DNA of 64,000 nt from Clostridium sp. BJN0001 (GTDB lineage: Bacteria; Bacillota; Clostridia; Clostridiales; Clostridiaceae). Shown one piece after another: positions 1 through 10,536 of this stretch (positions are counted from its first letter, which is position 1; each line of letters starts with the position of its first letter). Below the pieces are notes generated by a model. It was not told where the DNA came from. It searched no databases and saw nothing but the letters and a program-made list of their open reading frames with translations. The stretch spans positions 311,501 through 375,500 of the forward strand of contig NZ_CP094971.1 of assembly GCF_022869825.1 (NCBI RefSeq). The letters run 5' to 3'. Both the position numbers and the translations under genes were made by a program.

Positions 1-1
1 A

Positions 2-415
2 CCGTTTTTCAAGCTAAATCATTTTAAAATAATTGGGGAAAAGCCGGTAGAAAAGCATGAAATGAGTTCGACAGCAGTAATCAATATAGCAGTAGATGGA
101 CAAAATGAAATGACAGCAGCTGAGGGCGATGGTCCTATAAATGCACTTGATAAGGCATTAAGAAAGGCGCTTGAAGTATTTTATCCAGAATTAAAAAGGG
201 CTAGGCTTGTAGATTATAAAGTAAGAGTTTTAGACTCGAGAAGTGCTACAGAAGCAAAGGTAAGAGTATTAATAGAATCAACAGATGGGGTAGAGAACTG
301 GACAACAGTTGGGGTTTCAAGAGATGTTGTTGAAGCAAGTTGGATAGCTCTTGTTGATTCAATAGAATATAAACTTATAAAAGATATAGAAAAAAAATTA
401 AAAATGTTTTTTTAA
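2..415 (+). CDS. cimA: (R)-citramalate synthase, C-terminal part (5' end outside window)
   Basis: This is the last 137 residues of an acyl-CoA-condensing enzyme of the LeuA/CimA family. The frame is open from base 2, and the catalytic TIM barrel lies upstream of the window. The visible part is the C-terminal regulatory (LeuA-dimer) domain. Its ending, DYKVRVLD...[10 protein letters not shown]...[21 protein letters not shown], is of the citramalate synthase type. True LeuA ends with an ASxxAYxxAxN-like pattern that is absent here. CimA joins pyruvate and acetyl-CoA to citramalate, which LeuCD and LeuB convert to 2-oxobutyrate for isoleucine. It lies 16 bases before leuC in the same operon. The LeuA alternative is less likely but cannot be excluded without the barrel. 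Confidence 0.8.
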   Translation, partial: PFFKLNHFKIIGEKPVEKHEMSSTAVINIAVDGQNEMTAAEGDGPINALDKALRKALEVFYPELKRARLVDYKVRVLDSRSATEAKVRVLIESTDGVENWTTVGVSRDVVEASWIALVDSIEYKLIKDIEKKLKMFF

Positions 416-431
416 AAAGGAGGAAGAACAA

Positions 432-1700
432 ATGGGAATGACAATGACACAGAAGATTTTAGCTTTTCATGCAGGACTTGACAGCGTAAGAGCAGGACAA
501 TTAATTGAGGCAAATCTTGATTTAGTACTTGGAAATGATATTACAACTCCGGTTGCCGTAAATGAATTTAAGAAATTTAATGCTGATAAAGTATTTAGCA
601 AAACTAAGATAGCAATAGTTCCAGATCATTTTACACCGAACAAGGATATTAAGGCTGCAGAACAAGTTAAATACGTCAGAGAGTTTTCTAATAAAATGGG
701 GATTGAAAATTTCTTTGAAGTAGGTCAGATGGGTATAGAACATTGCCTTATTCCTGAAAAGGGGCTAGCAGTTGCAGGAGATGCAGTAATAGGGGCAGAT
801 TCACACACATGTACTTATGGGGCACTTGGAGCTTTTTCAACAGGGGTAGGCTCAACAGACATGGCAGCAGGAATGGCAACAGGAAAGTGTTGGTTTAAAG
901 TACCTTCAGCATTAAAATTTGTATTAAAAAATAAACCTGCAAAATGGGTAAGTGGAAAAGATATAATTCTTCACATCATTGGAATGATAGGCGTTGATGG
1001 AGCATTATATAAATCAATGGAATTCACAGGTGATGGACTTAACTATCTTTCAATGGATGACAGATTTACAATTGCAAATATGGCAATTGAAGCAGGTGGA
1101 AAGAATGGAATCTTCCCAGTTGATGAAAAAACAGAAGAATACTTAAAAGAACATGCACCAAACAAAAAGTGGAAAAAATATGAAGCTGATGAAGATGCAG
1201 TTTATGACAAAACATATGAAATAGATTTAAGCACTTTAAGACCAACAGTTGCATTTCCACATCTTCCAGAGAATACAAAGACAATTGATGAAAGCGTAGG
1301 GGTTAAGCTTGATCAAGTAGTTATTGGTTCTTGTACAAATGGAAGAATGACAGATTTAAGAATTGCAAGAGACATTATAAAGGGAAAGAAAGTTAAGAAG
1401 GGATTAAGATGTATTGTAATTCCAGGAACTCAGAAGATATACCTTCAGGCTTTAGAAGAAGGAATCATAAAAGACTTAGTTGAAGCTGGAGCAATTGTTT
1501 CTACTCCTACATGTGGACCTTGTCTTGGAGGACATATGGGAATATTAGCAAAAGGAGAAAGAGCATTATCTACTACAAACAGAAACTTTGTAGGAAGAAT
1601 GGGACACGTTGAATCAGAAGTATATTTAGCAAGTCCAGCAGTAGCAGCAGCATCAGCAATAACTGGAGAAATCACAGATCCAGAGAAAGTAGCTAAGTAA
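432..1700 (+). CDS. leuC: 3-isopropylmalate/(R)-2-methylmalate dehydratase large subunit
   Basis: This is the large subunit of the aconitase-family isomerase that interconverts 2- and 3-isopropylmalate. In the citramalate route it converts citramalate to 3-methylmalate. The protein has 422 residues, the length of the short LeuC class. The three [4Fe-4S] ligands are visible as C301 (in SCTNGR), C361 and C364 (in TCGPCLGG). [13 protein letters not shown] near residue 120 is the usual substrate/cluster-proximal motif. A strong AAGGAGG lies just before the ATG. It forms a heterodimer with LeuD, encoded 16 bases downstream. Placement after cimA suggests isoleucine synthesis is at least one of its jobs; I see no leuA in the window. 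Confidence 0.95.
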   Translation: MGMTMTQKILAFHAGLDSVRAGQLIEANLDLVLGNDITTPVAVNEFKKFNADKVFSKTKIAIVPDHFTPNKDIKAAEQVKYVREFSNKMGIENFFEVGQMGIEHCLIPEKGLAVAGDAVIGADSHTCTYGALGAFSTGVGSTDMAAGMATGKCWFKVPSALKFVLKNKPAKWVSGKDIILHIIGMIGVDGALYKSMEFTGDGLNYLSMDDRFTIANMAIEAGGKNGIFPVDEKTEEYLKEHAPNKKWKKYEADEDAVYDKTYEIDLSTLRPTVAFPHLPENTKTIDESVGVKLDQVVIGSCTNGRMTDLRIARDIIKGKKVKKGLRCIVIPGTQKIYLQALEEGIIKDLVEAGAIVSTPTCGPCLGGHMGILAKGERALSTTNRNFVGRMGHVESEVYLASPAVAAASAITGEITDPEKVAK

Positions 1701-1716
1701 GGGGAGGTTTTTTAAG

Positions 1717-2205
1717 ATGAGCGTAAAAGGTAAAGTATTCAGATACGGAGATAATGTAGATACAGATGTTATAATTCCTGCAAGATATTTAAACACATCA
1801 GATCCAAAAGAACTTGCAGCACATTGTATGGAAGACATTGATAAAGAGTTTGTTAAAAAAGTACAAAATGGAGACATCATTGTAGCAGATAAAAACTTTG
1901 GATGCGGTTCATCAAGAGAACATGCACCACTTGCTATAAAAACTGCAGGAGTAAGCTGCGTTATAGCTAAGACATTTGCTAGAATCTTCTACAGAAATTC
2001 TATTAATATAGGGCTTCCAATATTAGAATGTGAAGAAGCTGTTAATAAAATTGAAGCAGGAGACGAACTTGAAGTTGATTTTTCAACAGGAGTTATTAAG
2101 AACTTAACAAAAAATGAGCAATATCAGGGAGAGGCTTTCCCAGAGTTTATGCAAAAGATTATAGACAGCGATGGATTAATTGGATATATAAAAAGCAATA
2201 GATAA
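1717..2205 (+). CDS. leuD: 3-isopropylmalate/(R)-2-methylmalate dehydratase small subunit
   Basis: This is the swivel-domain partner of LeuC, 162 residues long. Diagnostic stretches are [15 protein letters not shown] near residue 11 and [12 protein letters not shown] near residue 66, the latter carrying the conserved Ser/Arg substrate-binding loop. A GGGGAGG ribosome binding site precedes the ATG. The length matches the archaeal/clostridial short LeuD class that pairs with a roughly 420-residue LeuC, as here. It is separated from leuB by about 207 bases holding a palindromic repeat, an unusual interruption in an otherwise tight operon. Confidence 0.95.
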   Translation: MSVKGKVFRYGDNVDTDVIIPARYLNTSDPKELAAHCMEDIDKEFVKKVQNGDIIVADKNFGCGSSREHAPLAIKTAGVSCVIAKTFARIFYRNSINIGLPILECEEAVNKIEAGDELEVDFSTGVIKNLTKNEQYQGEAFPEFMQKIIDSDGLIGYIKSNR

Positions 2206-2390
2206 ATGACAATTGACAAATTAGTTTGAAGTAATAAGTTAGAAGAATCATTGGATGCAGGATGTTGACCCCCTGCAACCATGATTACAATTAATAATTG
2301 ATAATTATTAATTAAGGTAGAAAATCCTATGGATTTTCATCCTTAAATTATCAATTATACATTATACATTATCAATTATTTAGGTTTTAT
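2206..2390 (+). repeat. Divergent palindromic intergenic repeat inside the operon
   Basis: This stretch between leuD and leuB begins with AATGACAATTGACAAATT and ends with AT-rich terminal units (ATTATACATTATCAATTA). Inside are a hairpin with TGCAGG/CCTGCA arms and a hairpin GAAAATCC-TAT-GGATTTTC near 2326-2340. The latter matches H4 of the dispersed repeat (GAAATTCC...GGAATTTC) with one base pair exchanged on both sides. It is the only copy I see inside an operon. No open reading frame is present. Confidence 0.7.
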
Positions 2391-2412
2391 ATAAATAAGG
2401 GGGATTTTTAAT

Positions 2413-3495
2413 ATGAAATGTAAAGTAGCTGTAATTAAAGGAGATGGAATTGGTCCTGATATCGTAAAAGAAGCCGTTAAAGTTTTAAAAACAGTAGGTG
2501 AAAAGTTTGGACATAGATTTGAATATGAGTATGTACTTGCTGGAGGATGTGCTATTGATAAATGTGGGGAAGCACTTCCAAAAGAAACATTAGATGTTTG
2601 TAAAAATAGTGATGCCGTACTTTTAGGAGCAGTTGGAGGACCAAAATGGGATAATCCAGATGCAAAAGTAAGACCAGAACAGGCTCTTTTAGGATTAAGA
2701 GGTGGAATGAATTTATATTGCAATTTAAGACCAGCAGTTTTATATAAACCTCTTAAGAATGCTTCACCATTAAAAGACAGCATCGTTAAAGATGGAATAG
2801 ATATTGCAATTGTAAGAGAACTTACAGGAGGTATTTATTTTGGAGAAAGAGGAAAAGAAGTAGTAGACGGAGTTGAAACAGCTCATGATACAGAAAAATA
2901 TAATACAGTTGAGATAAAAAGAATCGTAAAAATCGGTTTTGAAACAGCAATGAAGAGAAAAAAGAAACTTACATGCGTTGATAAAGCAAACATTCTTGAA
3001 TCTTCAAGATTGTGGAGAAAAGTAATGGCAGAAATGTCAAAAGAGTATCCAGAAGTTTCTGTTAACTATTTATATGTAGATAATGCTTCAATGCAGCTTG
3101 TAAAAGATCCTACACAGTTTGATGTTATAGTAACTTCTAATATGTTTGGAGATATTTTATCAGATGAAGCAAGTATGGTAACAGGTTCAATAGGAATGCT
3201 TCCATCAGCATCACTTGGAGATGGAACTTTAGGAATGTACGAACCAATACATGGAAGTGCTCCTGATATTGCAGGAATGGGAATTGCAAATCCACTTGCT
3301 ACAATTTTATCAGCAGCAATGATGTTAAGATACAGCTTTAACCTTGAAGAAGAAGCAAGAGCAATAGAAAAAGCAGTTATGAAAGTGCTTGAAGACGGAT
3401 ATAGAACAGGCGATATAATGAGCGAAGGAAAAAAGAAAGTAAAAACAGAAGAAATGGGAGACTTAGTTTGCCAAAGAGTTAAAGAAGGGAAGTAA
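2413..3495 (+). CDS. leuB: 3-isopropylmalate / 3-methylmalate dehydrogenase
   Basis: This is an NAD-dependent oxidative decarboxylase of the isocitrate/isopropylmalate dehydrogenase family, 360 residues. It starts with the family hallmark [12 protein letters not shown], where the glycine-rich turn is near residue 10. It contains [17 protein letters not shown] (substrate-binding arginines), [12 protein letters not shown], the YVDNASMQL region and [12 protein letters not shown] followed by [12 protein letters not shown], the cofactor-binding loop. In the citramalate pathway the same reaction converts 3-methylmalate to 2-oxobutyrate. The ATG follows AAGGGGGA. Six bases separate its stop from ilvD, so the two are probably translationally linked. 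Confidence 0.95.
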   Translation: MKCKVAVIKGDGIGPDIVKEAVKVLKTVGEKFGHRFEYEYVLAGGCAIDKCGEALPKETLDVCKNSDAVLLGAVGGPKWDNPDAKVRPEQALLGLRGGMNLYCNLRPAVLYKPLKNASPLKDSIVKDGIDIAIVRELTGGIYFGERGKEVVDGVETAHDTEKYNTVEIKRIVKIGFETAMKRKKKLTCVDKANILESSRLWRKVMAEMSKEYPEVSVNYLYVDNASMQLVKDPTQFDVIVTSNMFGDILSDEASMVTGSIGMLPSASLGDGTLGMYEPIHGSAPDIAGMGIANPLATILSAAMMLRYSFNLEEEARAIEKAVMKVLEDGYRTGDIMSEGKKKVKTEEMGDLVCQRVKEGK

Positions 3496-3501
3496 TTATT
3501 T

Positions 3502-5160
3502 ATGAAAAGTGATGTAATGAAAAAAGGCTTAGATAGAGCGGCACAAAGATCACTACTTAGAGCGCTTGGCCTTACAGATGAAGAAATGAAGAGACCTTTA
3601 GTTGGAATAGTATCTTCTCAAAGCGAAATAATTCCAGGACATATGAATCTTGACAAAGTAGTAGAAGCAGTAAGAAAAGGAGTCTTAATGGCTGGAGGTA
3701 CTCCATTTGTAGTGCCTGCCATAGGAGTATGTGATGGTCTTGCAATGGGCCATGGTGGAATGAAATATTCATTAGTCACAAGAGAACTTATTGCAGATTC
3801 AGTTGAATGTCTTGCAAAAGCACATGCGCTTGATGCATTAGTACTTGTTCCAAACTGTGACAAGATTGTACCTGGTATGTTAATGGCATCATTAAGAGTT
3901 AATGTCCCTTCAGTTATGGTAAGTGGAGGTCCAATGCTTGCAGGTCACTATAAGAAAAAAGCAGTCTCACTTTCATCAATGTTTGAAGCAGTTGGTTCAT
4001 ACGAAGATGGAAAGATGACTAAAGATGAATTATGCGATCTTGAAAAATGTGCGTGTCCAACATGTGGTTCATGTTCAGGAATGTTTACAGCAAATTCAAT
4101 GAATTGTCTTTGTGAAGTATTAGGTTTAGCACTTCCTGGAAATGGAACTATTCCAGCTGTATATTCAGAAAGATTAAGACTTGCTAAAAAAGCAGGTATG
4201 GCTGTAATGGATCTTTTAAAGAAAGATGTAAAGCCAAGAGATATAGTAACAGAAAAGAGTATTTATAATGCACTTAAAGTTGATATGGCACTTGGATGTT
4301 CAACAAATAGTGTACTTCATATGACAGCAATAGCACATGAAGCAAAAGTAAATATGAATCTTGATATTATAAATGAATTTTCAGCAAAAACTCCAGACCT
4401 TTGTAAATTAGCACCAGCATCAGATGTTCATATTGAAAGATTATATGAAGTTGGTGGAGTTGCAGCTGTAATGAATGAACTTGATAAAAAGAAACTTTTA
4501 GATCTTGATACAATGACTGTAACTGGAAAAACTCAAAGAGAGAATATCAAAGGCATATTTGATGAGGAACATGAAGTTGTACGAGACATTGATAATCCAT
4601 ATAGCAAAACAGGCGGAATTGCAATACTAAGAGGAAATTTAGCACCAGAAGGTTCTGTTGTAAAAAGAGCAGGAGTTTTACCTGAAATGCTTAAACATGA
4701 GGGACCTGCAAGAGTATTTGATTCAGAAGAAGAAGCAAATAAAGCTATATTTGATAAGAAAATTCAATCTGGGGATGTAATTGTAATAAGATATGAAGGA
4801 CCAAAGGGTGGACCTGGAATGAGAGAAATGCTTCAAGCAACAGCAGCAGTTGCAGGAATGGGACTTGATAGATCAGTTGCTCTTATTACAGATGGAAGAT
4901 TCAGCGGAGCTACAAGAGGAGCATCAATTGGGCACGTTTCTCCTGAAGCAGCAGATGGAGGTCCAATTGGACTTATAAAAGATGGGGATATTATTTCAAT
5001 AGATATAGAAAACGCAAAACTTGAAGTTAAATTATCTGATGAAGAGCTTGCAGAAAGAAGAAAGAATTTTAAGCCTATCGAGCCAAAAGTTAAAGAAGGA
5101 TATTTAGCAAGATATGCAAAGCTTGTAAGTTCAGCATCAGAAGGGGCAATACTAAAGTAG
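3502..5160 (+). CDS. ilvD: Dihydroxy-acid dehydratase
   Basis: This iron-sulfur enzyme of the IlvD/Edd family dehydrates 2,3-dihydroxy acids to the 2-oxo acid precursors of isoleucine and valine. It has 552 residues. The signature [11 protein letters not shown] has C119, D120 and the carbamylated-lysine-region K121. A second Cys group, CPTCGSCSG, gives C188 and C191, and LALPGNGT follows. The position that is Cys in the [2Fe-2S] plant-type subgroup reads [10 protein letters not shown] here. That suggests the oxygen-sensitive bacterial [4Fe-4S] subgroup, fitting an anaerobe; this subgroup call is inference. It starts 6 bases after leuB with GAAGGGAAG as ribosome binding site. Confidence 0.95.
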   Translation: MKSDVMKKGLDRAAQRSLLRALGLTDEEMKRPLVGIVSSQSEIIPGHMNLDKVVEAVRKGVLMAGGTPFVVPAIGVCDGLAMGHGGMKYSLVTRELIADSVECLAKAHALDALVLVPNCDKIVPGMLMASLRVNVPSVMVSGGPMLAGHYKKKAVSLSSMFEAVGSYEDGKMTKDELCDLEKCACPTCGSCSGMFTANSMNCLCEVLGLALPGNGTIPAVYSERLRLAKKAGMAVMDLLKKDVKPRDIVTEKSIYNALKVDMALGCSTNSVLHMTAIAHEAKVNMNLDIINEFSAKTPDLCKLAPASDVHIERLYEVGGVAAVMNELDKKKLLDLDTMTVTGKTQRENIKGIFDEEHEVVRDIDNPYSKTGGIAILRGNLAPEGSVVKRAGVLPEMLKHEGPARVFDSEEEANKAIFDKKIQSGDVIVIRYEGPKGGPGMREMLQATAAVAGMGLDRSVALITDGRFSGATRGASIGHVSPEAADGGPIGLIKDGDIISIDIENAKLEVKLSDEELAERRKNFKPIEPKVKEGYLARYAKLVSSASEGAILK

Positions 5161-5206
5161 TAAAGTAATAAGTAATAAAACAATAAGTTTTAAAGGGGTT
5201 GAGACG

Positions 5207-6865
5207 ATGTTATTAACTGGAGCAGAAATCCTTCTAAAGTCTCTTATTGACGAGGGCACTGATACAATTTTTGGATATCCTGGGGGTGCAGTATTAAATA
5301 TCTATGATGAACTTTATAGATATAAAGATAAATTACACCATGTGCTTACAAGCCATGAGCAGAATGCTGCTCATGCAGCTGATGGATATGCAAGAGCAAC
5401 TGGAAAAGTTGGGGTATGCCTTGCAACCTCAGGGCCAGGAGCAACAAATTTAGTTACAGGAATTGCAACAGCATATATGGATTCAGTTCCTATGGTTGCA
5501 ATTACTGGAAATGTTGCAGTACCACTTCTTGGTAAAGATAGTTTCCAAGAAGTTGATATAAAAGGAATTACAATGCCTATTACAAAGCATAATTATATTG
5601 TTAAAGATGTAAATGATCTTGAGGAAACGATAAAAAAAGCATTTTATATAGCACAAAGTGGAAGACCGGGGCCTGTTCTTATCGATATTCCAAAAGATGT
5701 TACTGCAAATAAAGCTGAATATAAAAAGCTTAAGCCAATGGAGATTAGAAGAAAAACAGAGTTTTTAACGGAAGACAAGTTAAAAATAGCAATTGATTTA
5801 ATAAATGAAAGTAAAAGACCATTTATATATGCAGGAGGCGGAGTTGGAATTTCAGAAGCTACAGATGAGCTTATTGAATTTGCAGAAAAAATAGATGCAC
5901 CTGTTTCAACATCACTTATGGGGGTTTCATCATTTCCAAATGAGCATAAACTTTATACAGGACTTATAGGAATGCATGGAACAAAAGCTTCAAATATTGC
6001 AGCAACACAGTGTGATTTATTAATTGCACTTGGGGCAAGATTTAGCGATAGAGTGATAGGAAGCAAGGAAGATATAAAAAATGCAAAGATACTCCATATA
6101 GATGTAGATCCTGCAGAAATTAATAAAAATGTTAAAGTTACAGCATCACTTGTAGGTGATCTTAAAGAAGCACTTTTAAAATTGATGATGCGTGTAAATA
6201 AGTCAGAAAAAAAAGAATGGAATGAAAAAATAAATAGTCTTAAAGAAAAGCCAAAAACTAATTTTGGAGACACACTTACTCCAGAATTATTATTTAATAA
6301 ATTAAATACGTTAAATGATGGAAGCTTTGTGATAACCACTGAAGTTGGTCAACATCAGATGTGGGCAGCACAGAATTTCATATTTAAAAATACAAGAACC
6401 TTTATAAGTTCAGGTGGTCTTGGAACAATGGGCTATGGATTAGGGGCAGCTATAGGAGCACAGACTGGACGAATGGACAGAAAAGTGTTTAATATAGCTG
6501 GTGATGGAAGTTTCGGAATGAATTGTAATGAGATAGTTACGGCAGTAAAAAATAATCTGCCAATTGTTGAAATTATAATGAATAATAATTGTCTTGGAAT
6601 GGTAAGACAATGGCAGACATTATTTTATGGCGGTAGATATTCAGAGACCACATTAAATAGGCCTACAGATTATGTAAAACTTGCAGAAGCTTTTGGAGCA
6701 AAAGGTATAAAAGTTACTGATGAAAAAGAACTTGATTATGCGTTAAAAGTAGCTCTAAATTCAAAGGGACCTGTAATAATAGATTATTTAATAGACACTG
6801 ATAAAAAGGTTTATCCAATGGTTGCACCAGGTGCACCAATAAGTCAGATAATGACTGAAAAATAA
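5207..6865 (+). CDS. ilvB: Acetolactate (acetohydroxyacid) synthase catalytic subunit
   Basis: This thiamine-diphosphate enzyme condenses pyruvate with pyruvate or 2-oxobutyrate in the first common step of valine and isoleucine synthesis. It has 552 residues. GYPGGAVLNIYDEL near residue 24 and E51 in the HEQNAAHAADGYAR motif form the ThDP-activating site. GDGSFGMNCNEI (from residue 432) through MNNN is the ThDP/Mg motif. Order of domains is ThDP-Pyr, central FAD-binding-like, ThDP-PP. The gene is followed 31 bases later by ilvC, and no ilvN (ACT-domain regulatory subunit) is present between them or elsewhere in the window. Either the subunit is encoded remotely or the enzyme works without feedback control. 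Confidence 0.93.
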   Translation: MLLTGAEILLKSLIDEGTDTIFGYPGGAVLNIYDELYRYKDKLHHVLTSHEQNAAHAADGYARATGKVGVCLATSGPGATNLVTGIATAYMDSVPMVAITGNVAVPLLGKDSFQEVDIKGITMPITKHNYIVKDVNDLEETIKKAFYIAQSGRPGPVLIDIPKDVTANKAEYKKLKPMEIRRKTEFLTEDKLKIAIDLINESKRPFIYAGGGVGISEATDELIEFAEKIDAPVSTSLMGVSSFPNEHKLYTGLIGMHGTKASNIAATQCDLLIALGARFSDRVIGSKEDIKNAKILHIDVDPAEINKNVKVTASLVGDLKEALLKLMMRVNKSEKKEWNEKINSLKEKPKTNFGDTLTPELLFNKLNTLNDGSFVITTEVGQHQMWAAQNFIFKNTRTFISSGGLGTMGYGLGAAIGAQTGRMDRKVFNIAGDGSFGMNCNEIVTAVKNNLPIVEIIMNNNCLGMVRQWQTLFYGGRYSETTLNRPTDYVKLAEAFGAKGIKVTDEKELDYALKVALNSKGPVIIDYLIDTDKKVYPMVAPGAPISQIMTEK

Positions 6866-6875
6866 AAAGCAATAA

Positions 6876-7910
<1,035 letters not shown>

Positions 7911-7946
7911 ATTTTAAAATAGTAAAATATTTAGAATTTATAATAT

Positions 7947-8066
7947 AAGCTTTCGCTTCAGGCGAAAGCTTATTTTATTTTGCGCAAGTCGCAAAAGACA
8001 TATAATGAAATTCTGAAAGAATTTCTACCCCATTTGTACTTTGTCACCTGTCCTTTGTCATTTGGT
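7947..8066 (+). repeat. Dispersed palindromic repeat, right-hand part; likely operon terminator
   Basis: H2 (AAGCTTTCGC-TTCAG-GCGAAAGCTT, 7947-7971) is followed by T-rich sequence, so it can act as the ilv operon terminator. H3 is TTTTGCG-caagt-CGCAAAA. H4 is GAAATTCT-GAA-AGAATTTC (8007-8025), in which the usual C:G closing pair is replaced by T:A on both arms. Right terminal units (TTTGTCACCTGTCCTTTGTC) follow. Left terminus and H1 are missing. Confidence 0.85.
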
Positions 8067-8160
8067 AGAGCAGTTTTTTTTATTTTGTATTAATATTTAA
8101 AATCCCTAGAAATATATTTAGTAAAGAATGAATATATTTCAAATAAAGGGGAAATTCACT

Positions 8161-9102
8161 ATGTATCCAATAAAATTTGATAACTTATATTATAAGAAAA
8201 TCTGGGGAGGAAGAGACTTAAAAAAATTTAGAAGTAATCTTCCAAAAGGTAATATTGGAGAGAGCTGGGATATTGCATGTCACAAAAATGGGATAGGAAT
8301 AGTTAAAAATGGAGAATATAAAGGGGTAAGGTTTAATGATTTAATAAGCGTTTTAGGAAAATCACTTGTAGGAGATAAAGTATCAGAAAAGAGATTCCCA
8401 CTTCTTGTTAAAATAATAAATTCTAAAGAAAAACTTTCTGTTCAGGTTCATCCTGGAGATGAGTATGCTATGAGAAATGAAAATGAATATGGGAAAACAG
8501 AATGCTGGTATGTTATTGATGCGAAAGAAGGAGCATCAATTATTGTTGGAACGAAGAATTGTTATACAAGAGGTATGTTTGAAGATGCAGCAAAATCAGG
8601 AAAACTTTCTAAGTATTTAAATAGAGTTAATGTTAAAAAAGGAGACTTCTTTTTAATAAATAGTGGACTTGTACATGCTATAGGTGAAGGTGTAATACTC
8701 GCAGAAATTCAGCAAAATAGTGATATTACATATAGAGTTTATGATTATGATAGAGGAAGAAAGACTAATCTTAAAAAGGCTCTAGATGTAATTGATTTTA
8801 ATCTTACATGTGAAAATTTAAATAAAGATAGAGAAGTAGAATATGACAATAAAAAAATAACTTTATGTCATAATAAATATTTTGATGTGGAGAAAATAAA
8901 TGTAAATACAAGCTTTAAAGATATAAGCGAGAGAGAAAGATTTTCTATACTAACATGTGTAGATGGAAGTGGAGTAATTAAGTCAGATGGAGGATACAAA
9001 GAAGAAATAAAAGTAGGAGACAGCTATTTAATTCCTGCATATCTAGGTGAATATAGAGTAGAAGGAAAAGCTACTTTATTAAAAAGTTATCCTAATAGAT
9101 AA
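8161..9102 (+). CDS. manA: Mannose-6-phosphate isomerase, class I
   Basis: This zinc enzyme interconverts mannose 6-phosphate and fructose 6-phosphate. It has 313 residues, the length of the Bacillus/Firmicute type I PMI. The metal ligands are visible in QVHPGDEYA (Gln, His), GKTECWYV (Glu) and LVHAIGEG (His). NSDITYRVYDY is the conserved block after the cupin. The frame is open further up with an ATG at 8128, but AAAGGGGA at 8145-8152 sits correctly for the ATG at 8161, and MYPIKFDN is the typical family start. It is a single gene flanked on both sides by dispersed repeats. Confidence 0.93.
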   Translation: MYPIKFDNLYYKKIWGGRDLKKFRSNLPKGNIGESWDIACHKNGIGIVKNGEYKGVRFNDLISVLGKSLVGDKVSEKRFPLLVKIINSKEKLSVQVHPGDEYAMRNENEYGKTECWYVIDAKEGASIIVGTKNCYTRGMFEDAAKSGKLSKYLNRVNVKKGDFFLINSGLVHAIGEGVILAEIQQNSDITYRVYDYDRGRKTNLKKALDVIDFNLTCENLNKDREVEYDNKKITLCHNKYFDVEKINVNTSFKDISERERFSILTCVDGSGVIKSDGGYKEEIKVGDSYLIPAYLGEYRVEGKATLLKSYPNR

Positions 9103-9109
9103 AGGGTAA

Positions 9110-9435
9110 AGTAAATGACAAAGCACAAATGACAAAGGACAAAGAGGGATGTTTCTGCTCAAAATCGCAGAAACCTAAATTAATGTAAAAATTGACAATT
9201 GACAATTGACAATTGTGGAAGTTTCTGCTTGAGCGCAGAAACCAAAATATATGAGCTTTCGCTTCAGGCGAAAGCTTTATTTTTTGCGAGAATCGCAAAA
9301 AAACATACAATGAAATTCCGTAGGAATTTCCACCTGAATTATCCATTATCCATTATTAATTCTCAATTGCACAGGATTTCCACCACATTTGTCATTTGTC
9401 CTTTAACAATTTGTCCTTTAACATGTCATTTGTAT
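9110..9435 (+). repeat. Dispersed palindromic repeat, near-complete copy
   Basis: The left terminus (AATGACAAAGCACAAATGACAAAGGACAAA-like units, from 9113) is followed by H1 (GTTTCTGC-TCAAAATC-GCAGAAAC, 9151-9174). Then come ATTGACAATT units and a second H1 with loop TTGAGC (9221-9242). Next are H2 (9254-9276), H3 TTTTGCG-AGAAT-CGCAAAA (9282-9300), and H4 GAAATTCC-GTA-GGAATTTC (9312-9330). Right termini TTTGTCATTTGTCCTTTAAC and repeats of it run to 9435. The element lies between two convergent genes and contains no coding sequence. Confidence 0.9.
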
Positions 9436-9436
9436 T

Positions 9437-9805
9437 CTATTTCATTTTAGAAATATGTTTTTTTAGAGCATCAAAACTTTCGCTGCTTATAACATGTTCA
9501 ATTCTGCAAGCATCTTCTGATGCTGTTTTTTCATTTACACCGAGTTTTATAAGACATGAAGATAAAATTCTATGTCTTTCAAAAATCATTTCTGCGATGT
9601 ATTTACCGGATTCTGTAAAATATATAAATCCTGAATCTGTTACAGTTATGTGATGCTTTTCTCTAAGATTTTTCATAGCAACACTTACACTTGATTTTTT
9701 GTAACCAAGCTCATTAGCTATATCAACTGATCGTACAACAGGAAGTTTTTTGCTTAAAATTAATATTGTTTCAAGATAATTTTCTGCTGATTCATTTTGT
9801 TTCAT
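9437..9805 (-). CDS. DtxR/MntR-family metal-dependent transcriptional regulator
   Basis: This 122-residue protein has the DtxR family layout without the C-terminal SH3-like domain: a winged helix (about 1-65, with SVDIANELGYKKSSVSVAMKNL) followed by a dimerisation/metal-binding part with H and E residues (ERHRILSSCLIKLGV and EDACRIEHVIS). Such proteins repress metal-uptake genes when loaded with Fe or Mn. It is divergent from feoA with a shared 197-base control region. It is therefore probably the iron-responsive repressor of feo, although the MntR-like size leaves manganese possible. The start has an AGGAGGTGT ribosome binding site. Its stop lies directly against the dispersed repeat. Confidence 0.85.
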   Translation of the reverse strand: MKQNESAENYLETILILSKKLPVVRSVDIANELGYKKSSVSVAMKNLREKHHITVTDSGFIYFTESGKYIAEMIFERHRILSSCLIKLGVNEKTASEDACRIEHVISSESFDALKKHISKMK

Positions 9806-9905
9806 ATAAACACCTCCTATAGTTAGTCATATGAAATTATAGTTAGTATACCATTAAAATAAGTTTCTTTCAAATAATATTGATAATAATTTATCAATAA
9901 AGTTA

Positions 9906-9961
9906 TTGACACGAAACAGAAGTTAGAATATAGTAATTGTATCAAGTGAGAATGATTTTCA
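9906..9961 (+). promoter_or_regulatory. feo operon promoter with Fur-box-like operator
   Basis: TTGACA (9906-9911) and TATAGT (9929-9934) are spaced by 17 bases. Just downstream, TGAGAATGATTTTCA (9947-9961) is a 7-1-7 inverted repeat differing at two positions from the Bacillus Fur box TGATAATNATTATCA. A regulator bound there would cover the transcription start. Two copies of TATAGTTAGT (about 9818 and 9838) lie nearer the divergent regulator gene. Confidence 0.65.
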
Positions 9962-10002
9962 GTATTATTAGAAAACAAATTTCAGAAAGAAGATGATTTA
10001 TT

Positions 10003-10212
10003 ATGCATTTAACTATGGTGAGAACAGGTGAATCAAATATAATAAAAAGAGTTGGAGGATTAGACAAAACAAAAAGATTTTTAGAAAACTTAGGATTTGT
10101 CACAGGAGAACCAGTAATTGTTATATCTGCAATTGGTGGAAACATTATAGTAAATGTTAAAGATTCAAGAGTTGCTATTGGCAAAGACATGGCAAATAAG
10201 ATATTAGTCTAA
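10003..10212 (+). CDS. feoA: FeoA-family ferrous iron transport protein (first copy)
   Basis: This 69-residue protein is a single SH3-like FeoA domain, with VGGLDKTKRFLENLGFVTGEPVIVI followed in frame by the short beta strands ending ANKILV. FeoA proteins bind or modulate the cytoplasmic part of the FeoB ferrous iron permease. The gene starts 41 bases after the Fur-box-like site and is followed after 21 bases by a second feoA. Tandem feoA genes before feoB are common in clostridia. This copy is the more divergent of the two. Confidence 0.88.
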   Translation: MHLTMVRTGESNIIKRVGGLDKTKRFLENLGFVTGEPVIVISAIGGNIIVNVKDSRVAIGKDMANKILV

Positions 10213-10233
10213 AAGAAAGAAGGAATTATTTTT

Positions 10234-10461
10234 ATGAAATTTAAAACACTTAAAGAGCTACCATGTGGTATGGAGGCAAAAGTTGTAAAGCTTAGAGGGG
10301 AAGGGGCTGTTAAAAAACGTATCATGGATATGGGAATAACTAAAGGAGTTGATGTTTTTGTAAGAAAAGTAGCACCTCTTGGAGATCCTATTGAAATAAC
10401 AGTAAGAGGTTATGAACTTTCAATCAGAAAAGCTGATGCTCAAATGATTGAAGTAGAATAG
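10234..10461 (+). CDS. feoA: FeoA-family ferrous iron transport protein (second copy)
   Basis: This 75-residue SH3-like FeoA domain protein shows the classical pattern LKELPCGMEAKVVKL, then RIMDMGITKGVDVFV and GDPIEITVRGYELSIRKADA. It probably interacts with FeoB, whose gene follows after 75 bases. A GAAAGAAGGAA ribosome binding site precedes the ATG. The two FeoA proteins share the fold but little sequence, so they may have distinct roles, for example one at the G domain and one at the membrane part (inference). Confidence 0.92.
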   Translation: MKFKTLKELPCGMEAKVVKLRGEGAVKKRIMDMGITKGVDVFVRKVAPLGDPIEITVRGYELSIRKADAQMIEVE

Positions 10462-10468
10462 TATGTCA

Positions 10469-10487
10469 TTAGGTTAGCTTAGGCTAA
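10469..10487 (+). promoter_or_regulatory. DtxR-box-like sequence before feoB
   Basis: TTAGGTTAGCTTAGGCTAA lies in the feoA-feoB gap. Its first half (TTAGGTTAG) equals the half-site of the DtxR consensus TTAGGTTAGSCTAACCTAA, and the end CTAA also matches, while the inner right half does not. It may be the operator for the adjacent DtxR-type regulator. The assignment rests on sequence similarity only. Confidence 0.45.
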
Positions 10488-10536
10488 TTAATAATAGTGT
10501 TATAAAACTACGTTTTATATTGGAAGGAGTTAATAC

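Noticed and set aside
2..415. 2-isopropylmalate synthase (leuA)
   Set aside because: Position before leuC suggests it, but the C-terminal domain ends in the [15 protein letters not shown] pattern of citramalate synthases.
9104..9440. CRISPR array
   Set aside because: The recurring hairpins and terminal units are dispersed over 56 kb with different modules between genes. There are no regularly spaced identical repeats with unique spacers and no cas genes.
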